A DNA stretch of 8,166 bases from JBBILG01 sp037445085. Its GTDB lineage: Bacteria; Pseudomonadota; Gammaproteobacteria; Burkholderiales; Methylophilaceae. Position numbers and translations under genes: made by a program. Shown piece after piece: positions 1-5,184 of this stretch. The stretch covers positions 1-8,166 of the forward strand of contig JBBILG010000081.1 in NCBI GenBank assembly GCA_037445085.1. Reading direction: 5' to 3'. The notes beneath the pieces are model-generated. The model did no database searches. It saw nothing but the letters and a program-made list of their open reading frames with translations, and was not told where the DNA came from. The stretch's first letter is position 1; each line of letters starts with the position of its first letter.

Positions 1-22
1 CCGCAAAACCGAATACCTTCAT
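1..22 (-). CDS. mobB: Start of a gene leaving the window, probably MobB (molybdopterin-guanine dinucleotide biosynthesis protein B), partial
   Basis: On the minus strand an ATG at 22-20 overlaps the TGA stop (21-19) of the ATP-grasp-like gene as ATGA, the usual form of a translationally coupled start. The visible codons read MKVFGFA, and the next codon begins with G. This matches my recollection of how MobB proteins begin, with a first beta strand leading into a P-loop (MKVFGFAGxSGSGKTT). MobB is a GTP-binding partner of MobA in the last steps of molybdenum cofactor maturation. Seven residues cannot prove the identity; another P-loop protein beginning with a similar strand is possible. The start codon itself is better supported than the name. 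Confidence 0.45.
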
Positions 23-1113
23 TGTTCGACCACCTTCGCGAATCCGCCACCCGGCGTCCTGAAATTCGTGGTCTGCCCCTGATAGAGCCGGGCCACGACG
101 CATTGGACGGTGCCACGATACACGAAGTTGCGCACGTCGACCTTGAGCGGCGTCAGGCCTTCGGCCGTCGCCACCGACACCGTCGAGGGCGGCACCAGGG
201 CCTGCGCGACGTAGTCGCCGGCAACGATTTCCTCAAACACGCGCTTCGTCAGCTTGTCGCCGCGGTAGGTGCCTTTCGAGCCGAACCCGGCCGCCGGCTT
301 GAAGAAAAGCTGGCGGCGGCGCTGCCAGAAATCCTCCGCTCGCGCGGCCGTCACCGTCTCGGTACGCGGAATGCCCGCGGCGAGAATGCGCCGGGTTTCC
401 GCATCGACGCCCCAAGCCGCCAGGCGGTCGGCATCGGTGAGCGCGACGAGATTGCGCTTGTCGGCGTAACGCGCGTGGTGCGTCGGGTTCGGCGTGATCG
501 TCGCGCCCTGTCGCCAGGCCTCGCGCAGCGCGGCGTGGCGCGGTTCGACGAAGGCGAAATCGGTCAGGCGGTTATAGACGAGGTCAATCTTCGTTTCCTC
601 GTGCCAGAGCGCGCCATGGCAAAGCATGAGTTCGGACGGATCGCAGATGATGGCGTCGATGCCGTGTTCCGCGAACAGGGCCTGGAAGCCGAGGAACTCG
701 GGGTAGAGATATTGCGCCTCGGGCAGTTCATCCACGATGGCGAGGGTCTTGAGCGCATGCGGACACTCGTCGCGAAACATGGCGACGGTGGCGGCCAGCA
801 CGTCGTCGCGCCCCGCCTGCAGGGCCGCGAGCAAGCCGCCGCCGGCATTGGTGTTGATCTCGATGAGTTGCGGGCCGGCGGGCGCGAGATGGAAATCGTA
901 GCCCATGAAAACGCCCGCCGCGCGGGCCGCCGCCGTGCTGCCCGGGCCGACTTTGGCCCAGGCGTCCCACGCCGGCAGGGCGACGACACGCCCGATCGCT
1001 GCGATCAGTTCGCGCATGCGCGCCAGATCGGCGGAGGCGATCGGCACTGCCGCGGCGGAAAACAGGTGAGGGCGTTCGGCCAGCAGGCCGGCAGGCAGGT
1101 CGGCGAGCTTCAT
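19..1113 (-). CDS. Uncharacterised protein, probable circularly permuted ATP-grasp enzyme (364 aa)
   Basis: The protein looks cytosolic, with no signal peptide or membrane segment. What is seen: GYDFHL at 71-76 followed by LIEINTNAGGG at 83-93, a Glu-x-Asn pair like the metal-binding pair that ends a normal ATP-grasp fold; TPNPTHHARYADKRNL at 207-222; FFKPAAGFGSKGTYRGDK at 270-287, a Lys plus glycine-rich loop like the ATP-grasp nucleotide site; and a C-terminal ARLYQGQTTNFRTPGGGF (341-358). The Glu-x-Asn pair preceding the nucleotide loop is the order expected of circularly permuted members such as the glutathionylspermidine synthase-like group. These enzymes usually join a carboxylate to an amine using ATP; the substrate here is unknown. 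I chose ATG 1113 because longer in-frame versions run back through the tRNA gene and its terminator. No Shine-Dalgarno precedes it, and the next in-frame ATG is residue 33. Its stop overlaps a probable mobB start, so the two are likely co-transcribed. Confidence 0.75.
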   Translation of the reverse strand: MKLADLPAGLLAERPHLFSAAAVPIASADLARMRELIAAIGRVVALPAWDAWAKVGPGSTAAARAAGVFMGYDFHLAPAGPQLIEINTNAGGGLLAALQAGRDDVLAATVAMFRDECPHALKTLAIVDELPEAQYLYPEFLGFQALFAEHGIDAIICDPSELMLCHGALWHEETKIDLVYNRLTDFAFVEPRHAALREAWRQGATITPNPTHHARYADKRNLVALTDADRLAAWGVDAETRRILAAGIPRTETVTAARAEDFWQRRRQLFFKPAAGFGSKGTYRGDKLTKRVFEEIVAGDYVAQALVPPSTVSVATAEGLTPLKVDVRNFVYRGTVQCVVARLYQGQTTNFRTPGGGFAKVVEQ

Positions 1114-1125
1114 GAAGGCGAAAGC

Positions 1126-1158
1126 AAAAAAGCGGCTGGCGATCCGATCGCCAACCGC
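1126..1158 (-). terminator. Intrinsic terminator of tRNA-Arg
   Basis: Read on the minus strand, GCGGTTGGCGAT (1158-1147) pairs with ATCGCCAGCCGC (1143-1132) around a CGG loop, giving a 12-base-pair stem with one G-T pair. Six T residues follow directly (1131-1126). It begins 10 bases past the CCA end of the tRNA. It ends only 12 bases before the ATG of the next minus-strand gene, so that gene must rely on readthrough or an undetected start site. Confidence 0.9.
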
Positions 1159-1168
1159 CCGATAAATC

Positions 1169-1245
1169 TGGCGCGCCCGAAGAGATTCGAACTCCTGACC
1201 CCTTGGTTCGTAGCCAAGTACTCTATCCAGCTGAGCTACGGGCGC
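1169..1245 (-). tRNA. tRNA-Arg, anticodon ACG
   Basis: This is a 77-base cloverleaf on the minus strand. The acceptor arm GCGCCCG (1245-1239) pairs with CGGGCGC (1179-1173), followed by discriminator G and an encoded CCA (1171-1169). The D stem is GCTC/GAGT. The anticodon stem CTTGG/CCAAG encloses the loop CTACGAA with anticodon ACG. The T arm AGGAG/CTCTT encloses TTCGAAT. An A at position 34 is the form converted to inosine by TadA, letting one tRNA read CGU, CGC and CGA codons. The anticodon ends in G36, so it is not a t6A substrate even though the neighbouring tsaB makes t6A. It has its own promoter and terminator. Confidence 0.97.
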
Positions 1246-1260
1246 GTTGTGAGGGCGCCC

Positions 1261-1288
1261 ATTATACCGAACAGCGCCCCGCGCGCAA
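1261..1288 (-). promoter_or_regulatory. Promoter of tRNA-Arg
   Basis: On the minus strand a perfect -10 box TATAAT (1266-1261) lies 16 bases after TTGCGC (1288-1283), a partial -35 box. The bases just after the -10 are GGGCGCC, a very GC-rich discriminator as found in tRNA and rRNA promoters under stringent (ppGpp) control. Expected transcription start is near 1254, about 8 bases before the mature tRNA 5' end. The stringent-control reading is inference. Confidence 0.8.
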
Positions 1289-1337
1289 GCGTAATTTGCC
1301 GTTTCCTGCGCGAACCCTGCACCGTTTTCGCCGCGGG

Positions 1338-1343
1338 TATAAT
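1338..1343 (+). promoter_or_regulatory. -10 box of the tsaB promoter, placed for a leaderless transcript
   Basis: A perfect TATAAT lies six bases before the tsaB ATG (1350). With the usual spacing, transcription would start on the A of the ATG. No good -35 hexamer is visible; the stretch 1315-1322 matches TTGACA poorly. No Shine-Dalgarno lies between the -10 and the start codon. Confidence 0.65.
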
Positions 1344-1349
1344 GCCAGC

Positions 1350-2021
1350 ATGAACCTGCTGGCACTCGACACTTCCACCGAATACCTCTCGCTCGCCGTC
1401 TGGCGCGAGGCCGGCCTTGTCACCCGCGAGGCACGGGCCGGCCAGCGGCACACGGAACTGATCCTGCCGCTGCTGCGCGAGCTGCTCGATGAGACCGGCC
1501 TGCGCCTGCGGGATCTCGATGCCGTCGCTTTCGGCGAGGGGCCGGGCTCGTTCACCGGGCTGCGCATCGGCTGCGGGGTGGCGCAGGGCCTGGCTTTCGG
1601 GGCCGGGCTGCCGGTGGTGGGAATCAATACCCTGCTGGCGCTCGCCCGGCAAGCGCCTGGCGAGCGCGCCATCGTCTGCCTGGATGCGCGCATGGGCGAG
1701 GTTTACCACGCCGCCTATTACAGGAGCGATGCTGTCTGGCGCGAGGTGCATTCGGCGGCGCTCCATGCCCCGGAAACCGCCCCGCCGGTCGAAGGTGGCG
1801 GCTGGTGCGGCATCGGCAGCGGCTGGGCGGCCCATGGCGAGGCGCTCGCCGCGCGCTACGGCGGGGCGGTGAGCAGTATCGTCGCCGATGCCCATCCGCA
1901 TGCGCGCGATATCGCCTATCTGGCCGTGCAGCGGCTGCGGCAGAGTGGCGGCCGGCCGGCGCTTGAGGCGAGTCCGGTTTACGTGCGCAACAAGGTGGCG
2001 CTGAAGACGAGCGAGCGATGA
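1350..2021 (+). CDS. tsaB: tRNA threonylcarbamoyladenosine biosynthesis protein TsaB
   Basis: This is the non-catalytic partner of TsaD in the TsaB-TsaD-TsaE complex, which moves the threonylcarbamoyl group made by TsaC onto A37 of tRNAs reading ANN codons. The 223 residues are close to the family length (about 230). The ASKHA-type first strand MNLLALDTST is at 1-10, QRHTE at 32-36, the family motif GEGPGSFTGLRIG at 62-74, DARMGEVY at 112-119 and PVYVRNKVA near the C terminus (209-217). ATG 1350 is chosen because the first strand starts exactly there; an upstream in-frame ATG at 1203 would run through the tRNA. It is the first gene of a tsaB-rimI-glycosylase run and its stop overlaps the rimI start as ATGA. 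Confidence 0.96.
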   Translation: MNLLALDTSTEYLSLAVWREAGLVTREARAGQRHTELILPLLRELLDETGLRLRDLDAVAFGEGPGSFTGLRIGCGVAQGLAFGAGLPVVGINTLLALARQAPGERAIVCLDARMGEVYHAAYYRSDAVWREVHSAALHAPETAPPVEGGGWCGIGSGWAAHGEALAARYGGAVSSIVADAHPHARDIAYLAVQRLRQSGGRPALEASPVYVRNKVALKTSER

Positions 2022-2479
2022 ACGCCGTCCTGCAGGAAGCGATGCGCTTGCGTCCCATGCACAGGGAGGACCTCGATGCCGTCATGGCCATCGAGCCGCA
2101 GATCTATACGCATCCGTGGTCGCGCGGCCATTTCGCCGATTCGCTCGATGCCGGCTATAGCTGCTGGGTGTGCGAGCGGCAGGGCGCGCTCGCCGGCTAT
2201 GCGGTGATGATGCTGGTGCTCGACGAGGCGCACCTGCTCAACATCAGCGTGGCACGGGCATGCCAGCGGCGCGGCCTGGGGCGCGCCCTGCTCGGCCACC
2301 TGGTCGGGGTCGCGCGCCGCCACGGCGCGCAGATGATGTTCCTGGAAGTGCGGCCTTCCAACCTGGCGGCGCGTGCGCTTTATGAAAGCATGGGCTTCAA
2401 CGAGTTCTCGGTGCGCAAGGACTACTATCCGGCCCACCACGGACGCGAGGATGCCATTCTCATGGGGCTGGCGCCGTGA
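2018..2479 (+). CDS. rimI: Ribosomal protein S18-alanine N-acetyltransferase RimI
   Basis: A GNAT-fold enzyme that transfers acetyl from acetyl-CoA to the N-terminal alanine of ribosomal protein S18. The 153 residues match the family. Visible motifs: LRPMHREDLDAV at 11-22 (first strand and helix), HLLNISV at 72-78, the acetyl-CoA pyrophosphate loop QRRGLGRALL at 83-92, then FLEVRPSN at 108-115 and ARALYESMGF at 118-127. E110 and Y122 sit where the catalytic Glu and Tyr of RimI are expected. The ATG at 2018 overlaps the tsaB stop by four bases. An alternative ATG at 2042 (residue 9) begins nearer to the first strand, but its AGGAAG is only two bases away. The tsaB-rimI pairing is common in proteobacteria. 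Confidence 0.95.
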   Translation: MNAVLQEAMRLRPMHREDLDAVMAIEPQIYTHPWSRGHFADSLDAGYSCWVCERQGALAGYAVMMLVLDEAHLLNISVARACQRRGLGRALLGHLVGVARRHGAQMMFLEVRPSNLAARALYESMGFNEFSVRKDYYPAHHGREDAILMGLAP

Positions 2480-3189
2480 GCCTGCCGCGCGAGGCAGTGC
2501 TGCGCGAGCTGGAGCTGTTGCCGGTTTGGCGGCGGCGGCCGGAAGCGATGCCGGCAACCGCGGCCAAACCGGCCGCCTTGTCCACACCTGCCGCGCGCAG
2601 CGAGATCACGGCCATGGATTGGGATGCGTTGCAGCAGATGGTGGCCCGCTGTCAGGCCTGCCCGCTCGCCGCCACGCGCACGCAGACCGTGTTCGGGGTG
2701 GGTGACCGCCACGCCGAGTGGCTGTTCGTGGGCGAGGCGCCGGGCGCCGAGGAAGACCGGCGCGGCGAACCCTTCGTCGGCCAGGCCGGCCGGCTGCTGG
2801 ACAGCATGCTGGCGGCAATTGGGCTTGCGCGCGGCAAGAACGTCTACATCGCCAACGTGCTCAAGTGCCGCCCGCCTGGCAACCGCGCCCCGCACGGCGA
2901 GGAGGTGGTGAAGTGCGATCCTTACCTCAAGCGCCAGGTCGAGTTGCTCGGCCCCAAGCTGATCGTGGCGCTGGGCAAGTTCGCCGCGCAGTCGCTGCTC
3001 AGTGCCGACAGCAGCATCACCGCCCTGCGTGGCAGGCTGCACGACTACAACGGCGTGCCGGTGATCGTCACCTATCATCCGGCCTACCTGCTGCGCAACC
3101 TGCCGGACAAGGCGCGCGCCTGGGAGGATCTGTGCTTCGCCCGCGCCACCATGCGCGACTTGCAATCTTCCGCGACGCCCGCATCTTGA
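2476..3189 (+). CDS. Uracil-DNA glycosylase, family 4 (iron-sulfur type)
   Basis: Removes uracil from DNA as the first step of base excision repair. The 237 residues begin with GTG at 2476, overlapping the rimI TGA as GTGA. Four cysteines at 59, 62, 131 and 147 fit the family 4 [4Fe-4S] cluster, including NVLKCRPPGNRAP (127-139). The catalytic-site motif GEAPGAEED is at 86-94, GEPFVGQAG at 97-105 and the C-terminal active-site loop HPAYLLR at 201-207. Before the catalytic domain lies a 45-residue extension: a helix-like segment with LRELELLPVWRRRP (9-22), then an Ala/Pro/Thr linker. That segment resembles the clamp-loader-binding peptide of DNA polymerase III psi (see findings). The enzyme call is firm; the role of the extension is inference. 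Confidence 0.94.
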   Translation: MSLPREAVLRELELLPVWRRRPEAMPATAAKPAALSTPAARSEITAMDWDALQQMVARCQACPLAATRTQTVFGVGDRHAEWLFVGEAPGAEEDRRGEPFVGQAGRLLDSMLAAIGLARGKNVYIANVLKCRPPGNRAPHGEEVVKCDPYLKRQVELLGPKLIVALGKFAAQSLLSADSSITALRGRLHDYNGVPVIVTYHPAYLLRNLPDKARAWEDLCFARATMRDLQSSATPAS

Positions 3190-3220
3190 CGGCAGTTCCA
3201 TTCGACAAGGAGACCGCACC

Positions 3221-3811
3221 ATGCGCAAGCTGTTCACCATGCTCCTGCTGTTCGGCGCCCTCAGTCTGTCCGGCTGCGGCTACAACACCATTCAGGCGCA
3301 GGACGAGGAGATCACCGCCACCTGGGCGGAAGTGCTCAACCAGTACCAGCGCCGCGCCGACCTGGTGCCCAACCTGGTCAACACGGTGCAGGGCTACGCC
3401 GCCCACGAGCGGGAAGTGCTGGAAGCCGTGACCAACGCCCGCGCCCGGGTGGGCGGCATCCAGGCCACCCCGGAGCTGGTTAACGACGAACAGGCTTTTG
3501 CCCGTTTCCAGGCTGCACAGGGCGAGCTCACCTCGGCCTTGTCGCGGCTGCTGGTAGTGGCGGAAAACTACCCGCAACTCAAGGCCGATGCTGCCTTTCG
3601 CGACCTGCAGGCGCAACTGGAAGGCACCGAGAACCGCATCGCCGTGGCGCGCAAACGCTACATCGAGGCGGTGCGCGATTACAACGTCACCGTGCGCTCC
3701 TTTCCCAGCAACCTGACGGCCATGCTGTTCGGCTACCAGACCAGGCCCTCGTTCACGGTGGAGGACGAGCGAGCCATGGCGGCGCCGCCGGCGGTGGATT
3801 TCGGCCAGTAA
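3221..3811 (+). CDS. lemA: LemA family lipoprotein
   Basis: 196 residues. An N-terminal signal ends in the lipobox LSGC with the lipid-modified Cys at 19, followed by Gly-Tyr rather than Asp, so an outer-membrane destination is likely. The mature part is the helical LemA domain: YQRRADLVPNLVNTVQGYAA at 43-62, VTNARARVGG at 70-79, the hallmark TENRIAVARKRYIEAVRDYN at 136-155, then SFPSNLTAMLFGYQTRPSF. A good Shine-Dalgarno (AAGGAGA, 3207-3213) lies seven bases before the ATG. LemA proteins are widespread and of unclear biochemical role, often encoded next to TPM-domain proteins, as here. It sits 31 bases after the glycosylase with no visible terminator or convincing promoter between, so partial co-transcription is possible. 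Confidence 0.94.
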   Translation: MRKLFTMLLLFGALSLSGCGYNTIQAQDEEITATWAEVLNQYQRRADLVPNLVNTVQGYAAHEREVLEAVTNARARVGGIQATPELVNDEQAFARFQAAQGELTSALSRLLVVAENYPQLKADAAFRDLQAQLEGTENRIAVARKRYIEAVRDYNVTVRSFPSNLTAMLFGYQTRPSFTVEDERAMAAPPAVDFGQ

Positions 3812-3821
3812 ATTTGGGGTG

Positions 3822-3826
3822 AAGGG
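3822..3826 (+). promoter_or_regulatory. Ribosome binding site that sets the start of the first TPM gene
   Basis: AAGGG lies seven bases before the ATG at 3834. The alternative in-frame GTG at 3819 precedes this site and has only AT-rich sequence and GGG before it, so ATG 3834 is preferred. Confidence 0.7.
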
Positions 3827-3833
3827 TGCAGGA

Positions 3834-4682
3834 ATGAAAGAGGCAGGGTTGTTCCGCGCACTGGCTGCGGGATTGCTGCTGCTCGGGCTGTGGTGTGGCA
3901 CGGCCCTGGCGCAGGTGCCGGTGCCGCCGCCGGAGGCGCGTGTCACCGACCTCGCCAACACCCTCGGCGCGGATGAGCGGCGCGCGCTGGAAGCACGTCT
4001 CGCGCGGTTCGAGGCGGAGAAAGGCAGCCAGATCGCCGTGCTGCTGGTGCCCACCACGCAGCCGGAAACCATGGAGCAGTACGGCATTCGTGTCGCCGAA
4101 GCCTGGAGATTGGGGCGCAAGGGTGTGGACGACGGCGTCCTGCTGCTGCTGGCGCGGGACGACCACGCGCTGCGCATCGAGGTTGGCTACGGGCTGGAGG
4201 GCGCCGTCCCCGACGCCATCGCCAAGCGCATCATCGAGGACCTCATCATTCCCCACCTGCGCCGGGGCGACTACTACGGCGGCATCAGCGCCGGCGTCGA
4301 CGGCCTGATGGCCGCCATCACCCATGAACCGCTGCCGCTGCCATCCAAACCGCAATCCGCGCAGCGCTTCGACCATTTCCTGCCCTTGCTGCTGTTCGTC
4401 GCCATTGCCGCCGGCGCGCTGCTGCGCTCAGTGTTCGGCACCGTGCCCGGCGGCCTGCTCAACGGCGGACTGATCGGCATCCTGGTCTGGCTGCTGGGCG
4501 CGGGACTGGCCTTTGCCCTGCTCGCCGCCTTCATGGCCTTCGTCATCGGCCTTGGCGGGGGTCGGGGTTTTGCCGGTGGCGGCGGTTTCGGCGGCCGCAT
4601 GGGCGGTGGCGGCTTTGGCGGCGGCGGTTTTTCTGGCGGCGGCGGCGGCTTTGGCGGCGGCGGCGCCTCGGGGAGGTGGTAA
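3834..4682 (+). CDS. TPM domain protein (YgcG-like), secreted and membrane-anchored, glycine-rich tail
   Basis: 282 residues. A signal peptide (hydrophobic 8-22, cleavage probably after ALA at 26) is followed by a TPM domain at about 35-165: VTDLANTLGADERRALEARL at 37-56, GSQIAVLLVPTT at 64-75, the core DDGVLLLLARDDHALRIEVGYGLEG at 99-123 and IIPHLRRGDYYGGI at 138-151. Two hydrophobic stretches (about 182-200 and 210-240) then anchor it, and it ends in a Gly-Phe tail. The layout is typical of YgcG-type proteins; the domain faces the periplasm by inference. TPM domains are related to the plant thylakoid protein TLP18.3, for which acid phosphatase activity has been reported, but the bacterial role is unclear. 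It lies 22 bases after lemA, and the next gene starts one base after its stop. Confidence 0.9.
   Translation: MKEAGLFRALAAGLLLLGLWCGTALAQVPVPPPEARVTDLANTLGADERRALEARLARFEAEKGSQIAVLLVPTTQPETMEQYGIRVAEAWRLGRKGVDDGVLLLLARDDHALRIEVGYGLEGAVPDAIAKRIIEDLIIPHLRRGDYYGGISAGVDGLMAAITHEPLPLPSKPQSAQRFDHFLPLLLFVAIAAGALLRSVFGTVPGGLLNGGLIGILVWLLGAGLAFALLAAFMAFVIGLGGGRGFAGGGGFGGRMGGGGFGGGGFSGGGGGFGGGGASGRW
4554..4673 (+). repeat. Glycine-rich low-complexity tail of the TPM protein (GGC/GGCGG-rich DNA)
   Basis: Residues 241-280 contain 28 glycines in 40, arranged as irregular GGGGF-like units with a few Arg, Ser and Ala. The DNA is an imperfect run of GGC and GGT codons with TTT/TTC at the Phe positions. Glycine-rich tails are common in this family. 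The repetitive DNA could vary in length by slippage and is a place to check the assembly. Confidence 0.85.
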
Positions 4683-4683
4683 G

Positions 4684-5184
4684 GTGAATCTCAGACGCAT
4701 CCTCCTCCACCTGTGCATGCCGCCCTGGCTGCTGTATCGCCCAATCAGCAAGCAGACACTCGACCGCATCGAGGCGGCCATCGCCGAGAGCGAGCGCTCG
4801 CACCGCGGTGAACTGCGGCTGGCGATCGAAGCCGTGCTGCCCTGGCGCGAAGTGCTGGCCGGCTTGAGCGCGCGCGAACGCGCCATCGAGCTCTTCGCGC
4901 GCGAGCGCGTGTGGGATACCGAGCACAACAGCGGCGTGCTGATCTATCTGCTGCTGGCCGACCACGACATCGAGATCGTCGCCGACCGCGGCATCCATGC
5001 CCGCGTGGGCGCGGAACACTGGCAGGCGATTTGTTCTGCCATGGAGCGGCGCCTGCGCGCCGGCGCATTCGAGGCCGGTCTCATCGAAGGCATCCGCGCC
5101 ATCGGCGCGCTGCTCGACCGGCATTTCCCCGCCCCGCCGCAGGACAATCCGGGTGAGCTGGCGAACCGTCCTGTGCTGCTGTAG
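4684..5184 (+). CDS. Second TPM domain protein, no signal peptide
   Basis: 166 residues from GTG 4684, which has an excellent Shine-Dalgarno (GGGAGGT, 4671-4677, six bases away) lying inside the end of the previous gene; the two coding regions are one base apart. The TPM domain is short: LDRIEAAIAESERSHRGELRLAIEA at 26-50, then ARERAIELFARERVWDTEHNSGVLIYLLLADHDIEIVADRGIHARVG at 63-109, aligning with the DDGVLLLLARDDHALRIEVGYGLEG core of the preceding protein. It lacks both a cleavable signal and the membrane segments and glycine tail; only a short hydrophobic N-terminal stretch (6-19) is present. It may therefore be cytoplasmic or peripheral. LemA followed by two unlike TPM proteins is a recurring arrangement as I recall it. 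Its 3' end overlaps the next gene by 32 bases. Confidence 0.87.
   Translation: MNLRRILLHLCMPPWLLYRPISKQTLDRIEAAIAESERSHRGELRLAIEAVLPWREVLAGLSARERAIELFARERVWDTEHNSGVLIYLLLADHDIEIVADRGIHARVGAEHWQAICSAMERRLRAGAFEAGLIEGIRAIGALLDRHFPAPPQDNPGELANRPVLL

Noticed and set aside
1169..1245. tRNA-Arg as an integration site for a mobile element
   Set aside because: There is no integrase, no repeated copy of the tRNA 3' end in the window, and the neighbours are housekeeping-type genes of similar base composition.
22..1353. Long plus-strand open frame of 443 codons opposite the ATP-grasp-like gene and the tRNA
   Set aside because: It runs through the tRNA and terminator, is rich in Arg, Gly and Ala as expected from the complement of high-GC codons, and shows no recognisable domain; it is a shadow frame.
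1114..1365. N-terminal extension of the ATP-grasp-like protein to 448 residues
   Set aside because: The added part translates the tRNA-Arg gene and its terminator, so it cannot be the normal start.
4554..4673. GGC-rich repeats as a CRISPR or regulatory repeat array
   Set aside because: The repeats are in frame, encode the glycine-rich tail usual for this protein family, and have no spacers.
4997..5152. Upstream extension of the Cys-His-Asp protein
   Set aside because: This part is an out-of-frame reading of the second TPM gene, and using it would bury the signal peptide in the middle of the protein.
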